From: DATADD01 sp036258675 | GTDB lineage: Bacteria > Actinomycetota > CADDZG01 > WHSQ01 | Direction: 5' to 3' | Length of the DNA stretch: 11,082 nt | Assembly: GCA_036258675.1 (NCBI GenBank) | Contig: DATADD010000084.1 | Span: 1-11,082 of the forward strand | Shown: positions 1 through 7,364 of the stretch, piece after piece | Layout: every line of letters starts with the position of its first letter | Position numbering within the stretch: the first letter of the stretch is position 1 | Position numbers and translations under genes: made by a program | The notes under the pieces: generated by a model | The model's database searches: none | What the model saw: the letters and a program-made list of their open reading frames with translations, nothing else | Told to the model about the DNA's origin: nothing

Positions 1-110
1 AGGTCGCGGACGTGGCCCATCGACGCGAGGACCTTGAAGTCCTTGCCCATGTATCTCTCGATCGTCTTCGCCTTCGCCGGCGACTCGACGATCACGAGGT
101 TCTTGGACAC
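1..110 (-). CDS. topA: DNA topoisomerase I, N-terminal fragment (partial)
   Basis: Reading the minus strand from GTG at 110-108 gives 36 complete codons plus two bases before the window ends. The peptide begins MSKNLVIVESPAKAKTIERY and continues into MGKDFKVLASMGHVRDL. The VIVESPAKAKTI signature followed by a G-H-V-R-DL stretch is the start of the Toprim domain of bacterial type IA topoisomerase I, which relaxes negative supercoils. The glutamate of VIVESPAK is an acidic catalytic/metal residue of the family. A strong ribosome binding site (AAGGAG) lies 4 bases before the GTG. Only the first 4% or so of the protein is present. In Streptomyces topA also lies near hppA and bldG, which supports the call. 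Confidence 0.93.
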   Translation of the reverse strand, partial: MSKNLVIVESPAKAKTIERYMGKDFKVLASMGHVRD

Positions 111-114
111 CTGT

Positions 115-120
115 CTCCTT
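115..120 (-). promoter_or_regulatory. Ribosome binding site of topA
   Basis: The minus strand reads AAGGAGACAG then GTG. The AAGGAG core, 4 bases from the codon, fixes the topA start at 110. The last 13-bp repeat of the leader ends only one base upstream of it. Confidence 0.75.
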
Positions 121-121
121 T

Positions 122-173
122 TGCTTGCCCTGGCTGCTTGCCCTGGCTGCTTGCTCTGGCGGCTTGCTCTGGC
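122..173. repeat. Four tandem 13-bp repeats in the topA leader
   Basis: On the plus strand the unit TGCTTGCCCTGGC occurs at 122-134 and 135-147, then as TGCTTGCTCTGGC at 148-160 and GGCTTGCTCTGGC at 161-173. The four copies are head to tail and differ at only two positions. In the topA transcript the unit reads GCCAGGGCAAGCA, and the array ends one base before the ribosome binding site. The unit length is not a multiple of three and no gene is predicted across it, so it is a leader element or a slippage-prone repeat rather than coding. Confidence 0.85.
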
Positions 174-274
174 TGCCGTCCTCGCCCGCCGTCCGCTCGC
201 TCGGGGACCGCGGCGGACCGCCGCCCGACGAGGCGCGCGCCGGGGCTCGCCTCGGTACGGGACCGCTGGCGGGC

Positions 275-304
275 CTTATCCCACCCTTCGCCGTCCTATG
301 TCAA
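275..304 (-). promoter_or_regulatory. Probable sigma-70-type promoter of topA
   Basis: On the minus strand a perfect -35 TTGACA (304-299) is followed after 18 bases by GATAAG (280-275), which matches four of six bases of the -10 consensus. Transcription would begin near 268, giving a topA leader of roughly 157 bases that contains the 13-bp repeats. The rest of the 344-base gap between topA and the DedA gene (111-454) holds a 14-bp GC palindrome (344-357) and a possible -10 for the DedA gene. I see no gene in it. Confidence 0.55.
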
Positions 305-440
305 GCGAAACGCACGAAGCCCGGCCGGTGTTCCGGCGGCGCACCCCCGGCCGGGGGACGGGCCCCACCCGAACGTGTAGAAGTCTCCGCGGGCGTCGCG
401 ACGGGCCCTCTCCGCCCCGGGGGCGGGGGATCTCGGCGAC

Positions 441-446
441 TACCAT
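441..446 (+). promoter_or_regulatory. Possible -10 element for a leaderless DedA transcript
   Basis: TACCAT fits the actinobacterial TANNNT -10 pattern and ends 8 bases before the GTG at 455. That is the spacing expected if transcription starts at the initiation codon. No -35 is evident in the GC-rich stretch upstream. Confidence 0.3.
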
Positions 447-454
447 CGGCGCCC

Positions 455-1084
455 GTGGAAGCCCTCCTTCAGCTCATGGAGAGCTGGATCACCGACTACG
501 GCTATGCGGCCGTCTTCCTGCTCATGCTGGCCGAGTCGGCCTGCATCCCGTTCCCGAGCGAGGTGACGATGCTCGTGGGCGGGTGGTACGCGGCCGAGGG
601 CCGCCTCGACTTCTTCCTCGTCGGCGTCGCCGGGGTGCTCGGCAACCTCGTCGGCTCCTGGATCGCCTACGCGCTCGGACGCAGCACGGGACGCGAACTG
701 CTCGACCGCTACGGGCGCTACGTCCTGATCCGCTCGCACGACATCGACAAGGCGGAGCGGTGGTGGGAACGCTACGGAGAGGCCGCCACCTTCTTCAGCC
801 GACTGCTGCCCGTCGTGCGCACGTTCATCTCGCTGCCGGCCGGTCTTGCCCGCATGCCGTTCGGGAAGTTCACGATCTACACCTTCCTCGGCGTGATCCC
901 CTGGACCTATGCGCTCACCTGGGCCGGCGTGCTGGTCAAGGACCACTGGGAGCGGGCCGCCCACCTCTTCGACGTGCCGACGTACCTCATCGCGGGTGGG
1001 CTCGTCGCGGCCGCGGTCGTCTGGTACGTGAGGAGGCGGCGGCGCCGCGCGCGCGTAAGCGACGAGGTCGAGACCGCGGGCTGA
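455..1084 (+). CDS. DedA-family integral membrane protein
   Basis: The product is 209 aa from GTG 455, the usual DedA length. Family hallmarks are in order: ESACIPFPSE near residue 30 (the E...P.P.E motif), a G...G...Y..GR..G stretch (GNLVGSWIAYALGRSTG), the R..P..R......AG...M motif in FSRLLPVVRTFISLPAGLAR, and a C-terminal membrane segment followed by an Arg-rich tail. DedA proteins are inner-membrane proteins of the VTT/SNARE-associated group, several of which are shown or proposed to move lipids such as undecaprenyl phosphate across the membrane. The substrate here cannot be told. The start is uncertain: GTG 455 has no Shine-Dalgarno, but TACCAT at 441-446 could be a -10 giving a leaderless message. 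ATG 476 is the alternative. It stands alone, divergent from topA and convergent with the HD gene, 7 bases apart. Confidence 0.9.
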   Translation: MEALLQLMESWITDYGYAAVFLLMLAESACIPFPSEVTMLVGGWYAAEGRLDFFLVGVAGVLGNLVGSWIAYALGRSTGRELLDRYGRYVLIRSHDIDKAERWWERYGEAATFFSRLLPVVRTFISLPAGLARMPFGKFTIYTFLGVIPWTYALTWAGVLVKDHWERAAHLFDVPTYLIAGGLVAAAVVWYVRRRRRRARVSDEVETAG

Positions 1085-1110
1085 CGGGCGCCTACAGCCC
1101 GATGTCGGGC
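1078..1110. terminator. Possible bidirectional terminator between convergent genes
   Basis: GGGCTG (1078-1083) pairs with CAGCCC (1095-1100) around an 11-base loop that contains both stop codons. An overlapping palindrome, GCCCGA-TG-TCGGGC, covers 1097-1110. There is no T-run, which is common for GC-rich actinobacterial terminators, so the call rests on position and symmetry alone. Confidence 0.3.
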
Positions 1111-1640
1111 GCGACCTCCTGAAGGCCCCCGATCGAGACCGCGATGAACTCGTCCACGGGGACGCCTATGGAGTCCTCGACGCCGCGGATCTTGTCCCGC
1201 TCCACGCCGGGGGCGAACGACCTCTCCTTGAGCTTCTTCTTGACCGACGACACCTTCATCCCCGAGGCCCTGTCGGGGCGCACCAAGGCACACGCCACCA
1301 GGAGGCCGGCGACGCCGTCCGCGTGGACCACCGAGCGCGACATGAGGTCGGTCCGGTAGTCCTCGTGCGCGTGCGCCAGGACGGCGTTGAGCACCGCCTC
1401 GTCATCGAAGCCCTCGGCGCGCAGCCACTCGACCGACTGGTGCCCGTGGCGCTCGGGCGTGTCGTGCGTCTGGTCCTGATCGAGGTCGTGGAAGAGCCCG
1501 GCGAGGCCCCACCGGTTCGCGTCCTCGCCGAAGCGGCCGGCCAGAGCGCGCATGACCCCCTCCACGGAGACGAGGTGCCGCACCGTCGTCTCCTTCTCCG
1601 CGTACCTCCGCACGAGGTCTCGCGCCGCCCCCCGGTCCAC
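1092..1640 (-). CDS. HD-domain putative phosphohydrolase
   Basis: A 182-aa soluble protein starting at GTG 1640. It carries the HD metal-site pattern: H22, H51-D52 in GLFHDLDQDQT, H90 in the VLAHAHED stretch, and D108 in VVHADGV. The HDLD...PERHG segment, the ALVRPDR segment and the conserved SVKKKLKERSFAPGVER stretch match a widespread small HD/HDIG family found in bacteria, whose substrate has not, as far as I know, been established. HD enzymes hydrolyse phosphate esters, often of nucleotides. The gene starts 4 bases after the trkA-2 stop, so it is the third gene of that operon, with a GGGGAG ribosome site about 10 bases upstream. Its placement suggests, but does not prove, a link to nucleotide or K+ signalling. 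Confidence 0.82.
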   Translation of the reverse strand: MDRGAARDLVRRYAEKETTVRHLVSVEGVMRALAGRFGEDANRWGLAGLFHDLDQDQTHDTPERHGHQSVEWLRAEGFDDEAVLNAVLAHAHEDYRTDLMSRSVVHADGVAGLLVACALVRPDRASGMKVSSVKKKLKERSFAPGVERDKIRGVEDSIGVPVDEFIAVSIGGLQEVAPDIGL

Positions 1641-1644
1641 GCTG

Positions 1645-2325
1645 CTAGGGCTCCCCCGTCAGGGCGCGCCGCAGGTCCGGCTCCGCCTCGGCGCTCGCCA
1701 GGGCGAGGACCTCGTCTCCGGCCTGGAGCGGGGTGTCGCCCGACGGAGCGATCACGTGCCGGTCCCGCACGATCGCAACCAGGGTGCCATCGGCGGGCAT
1801 CTTGAGATCGCGCACGGTCTTCCCGTTCGCCGGAGATCCCTCGTCCAGCGTGACCTCGAGCAGGGCGACCTTGCCCTGCTCGAGCTGCAGAAGCCGCACG
1901 ATGTCGCCCACCGAGACCGCCTCCTCGACGAGAGAGGTGAGCAGGTGCGGCGTGCTCACGGCCACGTCGACGCCCCACGACTCCGTGAATAGCCACGCGT
2001 TGTCAGGGTGGTTGACGCGCGCCACCACGCGCGGGACCGCGAACTCCTGCTTGGCCAGCAGGGAGATGACCAGGTTGTCCTCGTCGTCGCCGGTCGCCGC
2101 CACCATCACGTCGCACGACGACAGCACGGCCGAGTCCAGGGTGTGCAGCTCGCACGCGTCGCCGATGACCCAGTTGGCGTCGAGCTCATCCATGAGCACG
2201 GCGGCGTGGTCCTTGTTCTGCTCGATCAACGTCACGTCGTGGCCCTTGGCGCGCAGGTCCCCGCCGACGTAGAGACCCACGTTGCCCGCCCCCGCGATCG
2301 CGATCCGCATCGACTTGCGGCTCAT
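1645..2325 (-). CDS. trkA: TrkA-family K+ channel/transporter regulatory subunit (second of a pair)
   Basis: 226 aa. The N-terminal RCK_N (Rossmann) domain has GAGNVG at residues 12-17 and an acidic residue (E35) at the end of the second strand, where NAD(H) or another nucleotide would bind. The C-terminal RCK_C domain (about 140-220) ends in the typical PLQAGDEVLALAS stretch. Such cytoplasmic subunits gate Trk/Ktr-type K+ uptake. ATG 2325 overlaps the stop of the preceding trkA gene by four bases (ATGA), implying translational coupling. ATG 2310 is an in-frame alternative. An adjacent pair of TrkA proteins, each with one RCK_N and one RCK_C domain, matches ceoB/ceoC of mycobacteria. No membrane partner is encoded in the window. 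Confidence 0.9.
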   Translation of the reverse strand: MSRKSMRIAIAGAGNVGLYVGGDLRAKGHDVTLIEQNKDHAAVLMDELDANWVIGDACELHTLDSAVLSSCDVMVAATGDDEDNLVISLLAKQEFAVPRVVARVNHPDNAWLFTESWGVDVAVSTPHLLTSLVEEAVSVGDIVRLLQLEQGKVALLEVTLDEGSPANGKTVRDLKMPADGTLVAIVRDRHVIAPSGDTPLQAGDEVLALASAEAEPDLRRALTGEP

Positions 2326-2984
2326 TCGGGCGCGCTCAGCTTCCTCAACTCGTCGGTGACCTCGGAGGTGTGAGGACGCACGAGGGAGATGTGAAGGATG
2401 TCCCCCTCCTGGATCGTGAGATTCTTGTCGGGAAGGCGGGGGACGCCGAAGCGGCTCACGGCCACGACGCGCCTGCGCCCTTCGGCGTCGAGCGCGAGGG
2501 CGTTCTGTCCGACCACCTCGCGAGGCGCCTGGATGGCGATAACGACGACCTCGCCGTTGTCGATCGTCTGCTCCACGGACACGTTCTCCGGCAGCAGGTG
2601 CCGCATGACCTGATCCGTCGTCCATCGCACCGTGGCGACCGTCTGGATCCCAAGACGCTGATAGATCTGGGCGCGCCGCGGGTCGTAGATGCGCGCGATC
2701 ACCTGCGGTATCCGATAGTGCTCGCGGGCGATCCTCGCCGACACGATGTTGGAGTTGTCGCCGCTGGTGACGGACGCGAACGCGCTCGCGTCGGAGATCC
2801 CGGCCTCCTCGAGCGATTCCCGGTCGAAGACGAGGCCGACGATGCGCGGGCCCTTGAAGTCGTCTCGGAGCCTGTCGAACGCCCTGGCGTTCTTGTCCAC
2901 GACGGCGACGGAGTGTCCCATGCGCTCGAGGCCGCCGGCCAGCTCCGACCCGACCCGACCGCAGCCGGCGATGATGACGTGCAC
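2322..2984 (-). CDS. trkA: TrkA-family K+ channel/transporter regulatory subunit (first of a pair)
   Basis: 220 aa starting at GTG 2984, with GAGGAG 10 bases upstream. The N terminus, VIIAGCGRVG, gives the GxGxxG dinucleotide loop (residues 7-12), and D30 in VAVVDKN is the ribose-binding acid of NAD-binding RCK_N domains. A long GDNSNIVSARIAREHY helix is typical of the family. The RCK_C domain covers about 140-210 and ends with NLTIQEGDILHISL. It is the first gene of the trkA-1/trkA-2/HD operon, divergent from the OB-fold gene across a 71-base gap. It shares its fold with trkA-2 but is clearly diverged from it, so the pair is an old duplication that probably works as a hetero-oligomer. Confidence 0.9.
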   Translation of the reverse strand: MHVIIAGCGRVGSELAGGLERMGHSVAVVDKNARAFDRLRDDFKGPRIVGLVFDRESLEEAGISDASAFASVTSGDNSNIVSARIAREHYRIPQVIARIYDPRRAQIYQRLGIQTVATVRWTTDQVMRHLLPENVSVEQTIDNGEVVVIAIQAPREVVGQNALALDAEGRRRVVAVSRFGVPRLPDKNLTIQEGDILHISLVRPHTSEVTDELRKLSAPE

Positions 2985-2994
2985 GCTGTAGGGG

Positions 2995-3000
2995 CTCCTC
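2995..3000 (-). promoter_or_regulatory. Ribosome binding site of trkA-1
   Basis: The minus strand reads GAGGAG, 10 bases before the GTG at 2984. It supports that start over others in the frame. Confidence 0.55.
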
Positions 3001-3034
3001 GTGCTTGCTTCGTCCTACCGTGGAGACGCGGGCG

Positions 3035-3051
3035 ATACTGCCATACTTGCC
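3035..3051. repeat. Short direct repeat in the trkA/OB-fold divergent promoter region
   Basis: ATACTGCC (3035-3042) is followed at once by ATACTTGCC (3043-3051), the same 8-mer with one inserted T. It sits in the 71-base divergent intergenic region, over the presumed -10 of the OB-fold gene, so it could be a protein-binding site. It may also be chance. Confidence 0.35.
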
Positions 3052-3055
3052 ACTC

Positions 3056-3433
3056 GTGGCGTGGTTCACCGGTTTCATCGAGAACCTTGCTCGACCTCCC
3101 GAGGAGATACGGGCCGACAACCTGCGTTCCTGGGCCCGGGGGGTCGATGGCACGACCGCCATCGCCGAGCTCGAGCCCCGCAGACGGGCGCGCGTCGCGG
3201 GGGTGATACAGAACGTGCGGATCGACCCCCGAGAGGGCCACGGGAGCATCGAGGCAACGATCATCGACGGGACCGGGCAGATGGTCGTGAAGTGGCTGGG
3301 ACGGCCCGAGAAGTCCGGGATCCGTCTCGGCAACGGCCTCGTCATCTCGGGGACGGTGGGCCGGAGCGACGACGGCGAGCTGTACGTGTTGAACCCGGAG
3401 TACGACCTCGTGGTCGGCCCGGAGCACGGGTAG
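3056..3433 (+). CDS. Small OB-fold nucleic-acid-binding-type protein
   Basis: 125 aa from GTG 3056. After a helical N-terminal part with W-F-T-G-F and R-R-R-A-R-V segments, the second half (about 45-115) is an OB-fold barrel: VAGVIQNVRIDP, SIEATIIDGTGQMVVKWLG, IRLGNGLVISGTVG, ELYVLNPEYDLV. This matches the tRNA_anti/OB-fold pattern seen in RecG- and aspartyl-tRNA-synthetase-like domains. Actinobacteria carry a similar small OB-fold protein (Rv2694c in M. tuberculosis, about 122 aa) beside their TrkA pair, which this gene adjoins divergently. Its function is not established. No Shine-Dalgarno precedes GTG 3056, and a -10-like CATACT (3042-3047) ends 8 bases before it, suggesting a leaderless message. 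TTG 3005 would lengthen the protein by 17 codons with no homology to support it. Confidence 0.78.
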   Translation: MAWFTGFIENLARPPEEIRADNLRSWARGVDGTTAIAELEPRRRARVAGVIQNVRIDPREGHGSIEATIIDGTGQMVVKWLGRPEKSGIRLGNGLVISGTVGRSDDGELYVLNPEYDLVVGPEHG

Positions 3434-3506
3434 GGCCATCCCGGAACCTCGCCGTCATCCCGCTCGTCGTCCGCACGCGCACCACCATCTCCGAGGCCCG
3501 CGCGAC

Positions 3507-3530
3507 GAAGGGCCCCGTGAGGGGCCCTTC
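3507..3530. terminator. Bidirectional hairpin terminator between the OB-fold gene and hppA
   Basis: GAAGGGCCCC (3507-3516) pairs perfectly over 10 bases with GGGGCCCTTC (3521-3530) around the loop GTGA. It lies 73 bases after the OB-fold stop and 20 bases after the hppA stop (minus strand), in the gap between convergent genes. There is no clear U-tract, as is usual in high-GC actinobacteria. The rest of the 116-base gap (3434-3549) shows nothing else. Confidence 0.75.
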
Positions 3531-3549
3531 GGTATCTCTGCGGGTTGGG

Positions 3550-5796
<2,247 letters not shown>

Positions 5797-5800
5797 AAGC

Positions 5801-5811
5801 TTCCTTTCCTC
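5801..5811 (-). promoter_or_regulatory. Ribosome binding site of hppA, overlapping the upstream stop codon
   Basis: The minus strand reads GAGGAAAGGAA, then GCTT and the ATG at 5796. The first bases of this purine tract belong to the TGA stop of the metalloregulator gene (5812-5810), so ribosomes finishing that gene end on the hppA Shine-Dalgarno. This predicts translational coupling. Confidence 0.7.
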
Positions 5812-6478
5812 ACGCGGGCTGTTCCTTTCTCACGTAGATCTGGTTGGCGACCTTCTCCCCGATCGTCCGGTCGTGGCCGTTCACCCTCAGCACGAGGGGC
5901 CCGTCGAAGGGGTGCTTGTCCTTGACCTCGATGCGCACCCCCGGACGCAGCCCGAGTGCGTCGAGGAACCGAACGACCTCGGGATCGGTCGAGCCGGGGA
6001 CCGCGACGACGGCGACGTCGCCCGGCTCGAGCGCGTAGAGGGGAGGGAGGTCGGGGACGTCGATCCCGCCGGAGTCGGGGATCGGGAACCCGTGGGGACA
6101 GGTCGCGGGCCGGTCGAGGGCCACGTAGAGGCGGTCCTCCACCTCCTGGGGCAGCTCGTGCTCGAAGGCCCCCGCGAGCCGGTCCGCCTCGTTCCAGGGG
6201 TAGGCGAGCATGTCGGACAGGAATCGCTCCACGATCCGGTGGCGCCGGATCGCCGCCACCGCCGCCTGGCGGCCGAGCGACGTCAGCTCCACCCCCCGGT
6301 AGGGATGGTGCTCGAGCAGCGCGCGCTCCGCGAGCCGCTTCACCGAGGCCGTGACCGTCCCCGGGACGACCCCGAGGGCCTCTGCGAGCGCGCCGGTGTG
6401 GGCGAAATCCGTCCCCTTCGTGAGTCGGTAGATCGCTTTCAAGAGCTCGCGGTCGGATCTGCTGAGGGCGCCGTTCAT
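5810..6478 (-). CDS. DtxR/MntR-family metal-dependent transcriptional regulator
   Basis: 222 aa from ATG 6478. Residues 5-65 form the winged helix-turn-helix (ALAEALGVVPGTVTASVKRL is the recognition region). The dimerisation/metal-binding domain follows (about 66-140), with RHRIVERFLSD, AFEHELPQEVEDRL and the CPHGFPIP motif usual in MntR-like members. An SH3-like/FeoA domain covers about 148-218. Such proteins repress metal-uptake or related genes when loaded with Fe2+ or Mn2+. H80, E84, E106 and H107 are kept, corresponding to DtxR H79, E83, E105 and H106. The Cys102/MntR-Glu position is G103, the His98 position is D99, and E11 sits at the Met10/Asp8 position, so its metal preference cannot be assumed. 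It is first in an apparent two-gene operon with hppA. Codons upstream of ATG 6478 overlap the promoter and are not used. Confidence 0.92.
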   Translation of the reverse strand: MNGALSRSDRELLKAIYRLTKGTDFAHTGALAEALGVVPGTVTASVKRLAERALLEHHPYRGVELTSLGRQAAVAAIRRHRIVERFLSDMLAYPWNEADRLAGAFEHELPQEVEDRLYVALDRPATCPHGFPIPDSGGIDVPDLPPLYALEPGDVAVVAVPGSTDPEVVRFLDALGLRPGVRIEVKDKHPFDGPLVLRVNGHDRTIGEKVANQIYVRKEQPA

Positions 6479-6494
6479 GGTTGCGATAGGGAGC

Positions 6495-6523
6495 AATATA
6501 GGTTTTGGCCCCTCGAAAATCAA
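6495..6523 (-). promoter_or_regulatory. Sigma-70-type promoter of the metalloregulator-hppA operon
   Basis: The minus strand shows -35 TTGATT (6523-6518), a 17-base spacer and -10 TATATT (6500-6495). These match four of six and five of six consensus bases with the ideal spacing, in a short AT-rich island. Transcription would start near 6488, giving a leader of only about 10 bases with no Shine-Dalgarno before ATG 6478. Confidence 0.75.
6503..6519. promoter_or_regulatory. Putative operator palindrome in the promoter spacer
   Basis: On the minus strand TTTTCGAGGGGCCAAAA has symmetric arms (TTTT-N-G ... C-N-AAAA) separated by a five-base centre. It fills almost the whole 17-base spacer between the -35 and -10 and overlaps the last two bases of the -35, where a bound repressor dimer would block RNA polymerase. 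DtxR-family proteins bind AT-rich palindromes of about this size, and the gene encoded is of that family, so autoregulation is a reasonable inference. The match to the classical iron-box is poor. Confidence 0.45.
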
Positions 6524-6540
6524 GGCCTACGCGGTTCGGA

Positions 6541-6576
6541 CGGTTCCCGGGGGCCGAAGGCGGCCTCGGGGAACGG
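6541..6576 (-). terminator. Hairpin terminator after the bldG-anti-sigma operon
   Basis: CGGTTCCCGGGGGCCG (6541-6556) and CGGCCTCGGGGAACGG (6561-6576) pair at 13 of 16 positions around the loop AAGG. The stem begins 21 bases past the stop of the RsbW-like gene and ends just before the metalloregulator promoter. It would separate the two minus-strand operons. There is no U-tract. Confidence 0.6.
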
Positions 6577-6581
6577 CGGCG

Positions 6582-6596
6582 CGCCTCCGGGAGGCG
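6582..6596. terminator. Small stem-loop next to the RsbW-like stop codon
   Basis: CGCCTC (6582-6587) pairs with GAGGCG (6591-6596) around CGG, one base past the stop codon of the RsbW-like gene. It may be the first part of a compound terminator or an mRNA 3' end-stabilising hairpin. Confidence 0.35.
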
Positions 6597-6597
6597 G

Positions 6598-7008
6598 TTA
6601 GCCGGGGCGCGGGAACGACATCTGGGTCGACATGCCTCCGCCCTCCCGAGGGGTGCGGGAGCAGTCCGCGGCGAGCGCGCTGAGCAGCGAGAACGACAGG
6701 ACGGACCGGGTCGAGAAGCCCTGGCTGTCGACCTCCTCGTCGGGGCGCGGGTCGTGGATCGGCCCCCGGTCGCCGACCTCGACCACGATCCCGTCGTCGG
6801 TCTCCGTCCACGCCACGGTCACCGGCACGTCGCCGTCCGCGTCCTCGTTGGCGAGCACCGCGTTGGCGCACGCCTCGGACACGGCGATCTTGAGGTCGTC
6901 GACGACGTCCTCGTCGAGCCCCGCCGATCGGGCCAGTGCCGAGAGCGCGAGGCGGACCACGCCGACGTAGGCGGTGCGCGAGGGGACCTCGATCTCGACG
7001 AGCGCCAC
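6598..7008 (-). CDS. RsbW-like anti-sigma factor kinase (GHKL ATPase), BldG partner
   Basis: 136 aa from GTG 7008, which is two bases after the bldG stop. It is a HATPase_c_2/SpoIIAB-like domain. The N box is clear, LKIAVSEACANAVLAN, with E45 and N49 (general base and Mg2+ ligand). The G1 region is VEVGDRGP (D80, G82). Such proteins sequester a sigma factor and phosphorylate their antagonist, here presumably BldG. The G2 region (96-112, GFSTRSVLSFSLLSALA) lacks the glycine pair that closes over ATP in typical RsbW/SpoIIAB proteins, so kinase activity may be altered. In Streptomyces the gene after bldG also encodes an anti-sigma factor. No sigma factor is encoded in the window. A longer upstream reading frame lies inside bldG and is not used. 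Confidence 0.87.
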   Translation of the reverse strand: MALVEIEVPSRTAYVGVVRLALSALARSAGLDEDVVDDLKIAVSEACANAVLANEDADGDVPVTVAWTETDDGIVVEVGDRGPIHDPRPDEEVDSQGFSTRSVLSFSLLSALAADCSRTPREGGGMSTQMSFPRPG

Positions 7009-7010
7009 GC

Positions 7011-7355
7011 CTAACCCGATGCGGCGGCGGTCGCCTCGTCTATCGAGTCGTGGATCGGAAAGACCTTGGTCAACCCGGTGATCTTGAAGATCTTGAGGAT
7101 CTTGTCCTGCGTGCACACGAGGGCCAGCGACCCGTCGTGGGCCTTGACGCGCTTGAGCGCGCCGACCAAGACGCCCAATCCGGTCGAATCGAGGAAGTCG
7201 ACCCCCTCGAGGTTGACCACGACGTTGTAGGAGCCCTCCGAGACGAGCTCGATCAGCTTCTCGCGCAGCTTGGGAGCCGTGTAGACGTCGATCTCGCCCT
7301 TGACGTCGACGACCGCGCAGGACTCGACGTTTCGGACATCGATCCCCAGCTCCAT
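7011..7355 (-). CDS. bldG: Anti-sigma factor antagonist (STAS domain), BldG ortholog
   Basis: A 114-aa single STAS domain. GEIDVYTAPKLREKL, EGVDFLDSTGLGVLV and KITGLTKVFPIHDS are almost as in Streptomyces BldG, from memory. S57 in DSTGLG is the phosphorylated serine of the family, and its number equals the BldG site. Unphosphorylated BldG binds anti-sigma factors and frees stress and developmental sigma factors. ATG 7355 is chosen because AGGAGG lies 9 bases upstream. The GTG at 7364 directly abuts that motif and could not use it. It is cotranscribed with the RsbW-like gene, its presumed kinase. A -10-like TAGGAT (7391-7386) upstream has no good -35. Confidence 0.93.
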   Translation of the reverse strand: MELGIDVRNVESCAVVDVKGEIDVYTAPKLREKLIELVSEGSYNVVVNLEGVDFLDSTGLGVLVGALKRVKAHDGSLALVCTQDKILKIFKITGLTKVFPIHDSIDEATAAASG

Positions 7356-7364
7356 GTGCGGCAC

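Noticed and set aside
344..357. CCCCCGGCCGGGGG palindrome as an operator or terminator
   Set aside because: It is perfect but made only of G and C in a G/C-rich gap and sits between divergent genes, where no terminator is needed. It is likely compositional.
34..1122. Alternative plus-strand frames over topA and the DedA gene
   Set aside because: They are Arg/Pro/Gly-rich shadows with no family features, while the DedA frame and the topA N terminus are clear.
2326..3345. An upstream extension of trkA-2 suggesting a double-RCK fusion
   Set aside because: The extension is a shadow of trkA-1 in another frame. The two genes overlap by ATGA and are separate.
6598..7116. A longer RsbW-like protein starting at 7116
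   Set aside because: The extra 36 residues are Asp/Arg-rich, fall inside bldG and have no ribosome site. GTG 7008 begins the recognisable domain.
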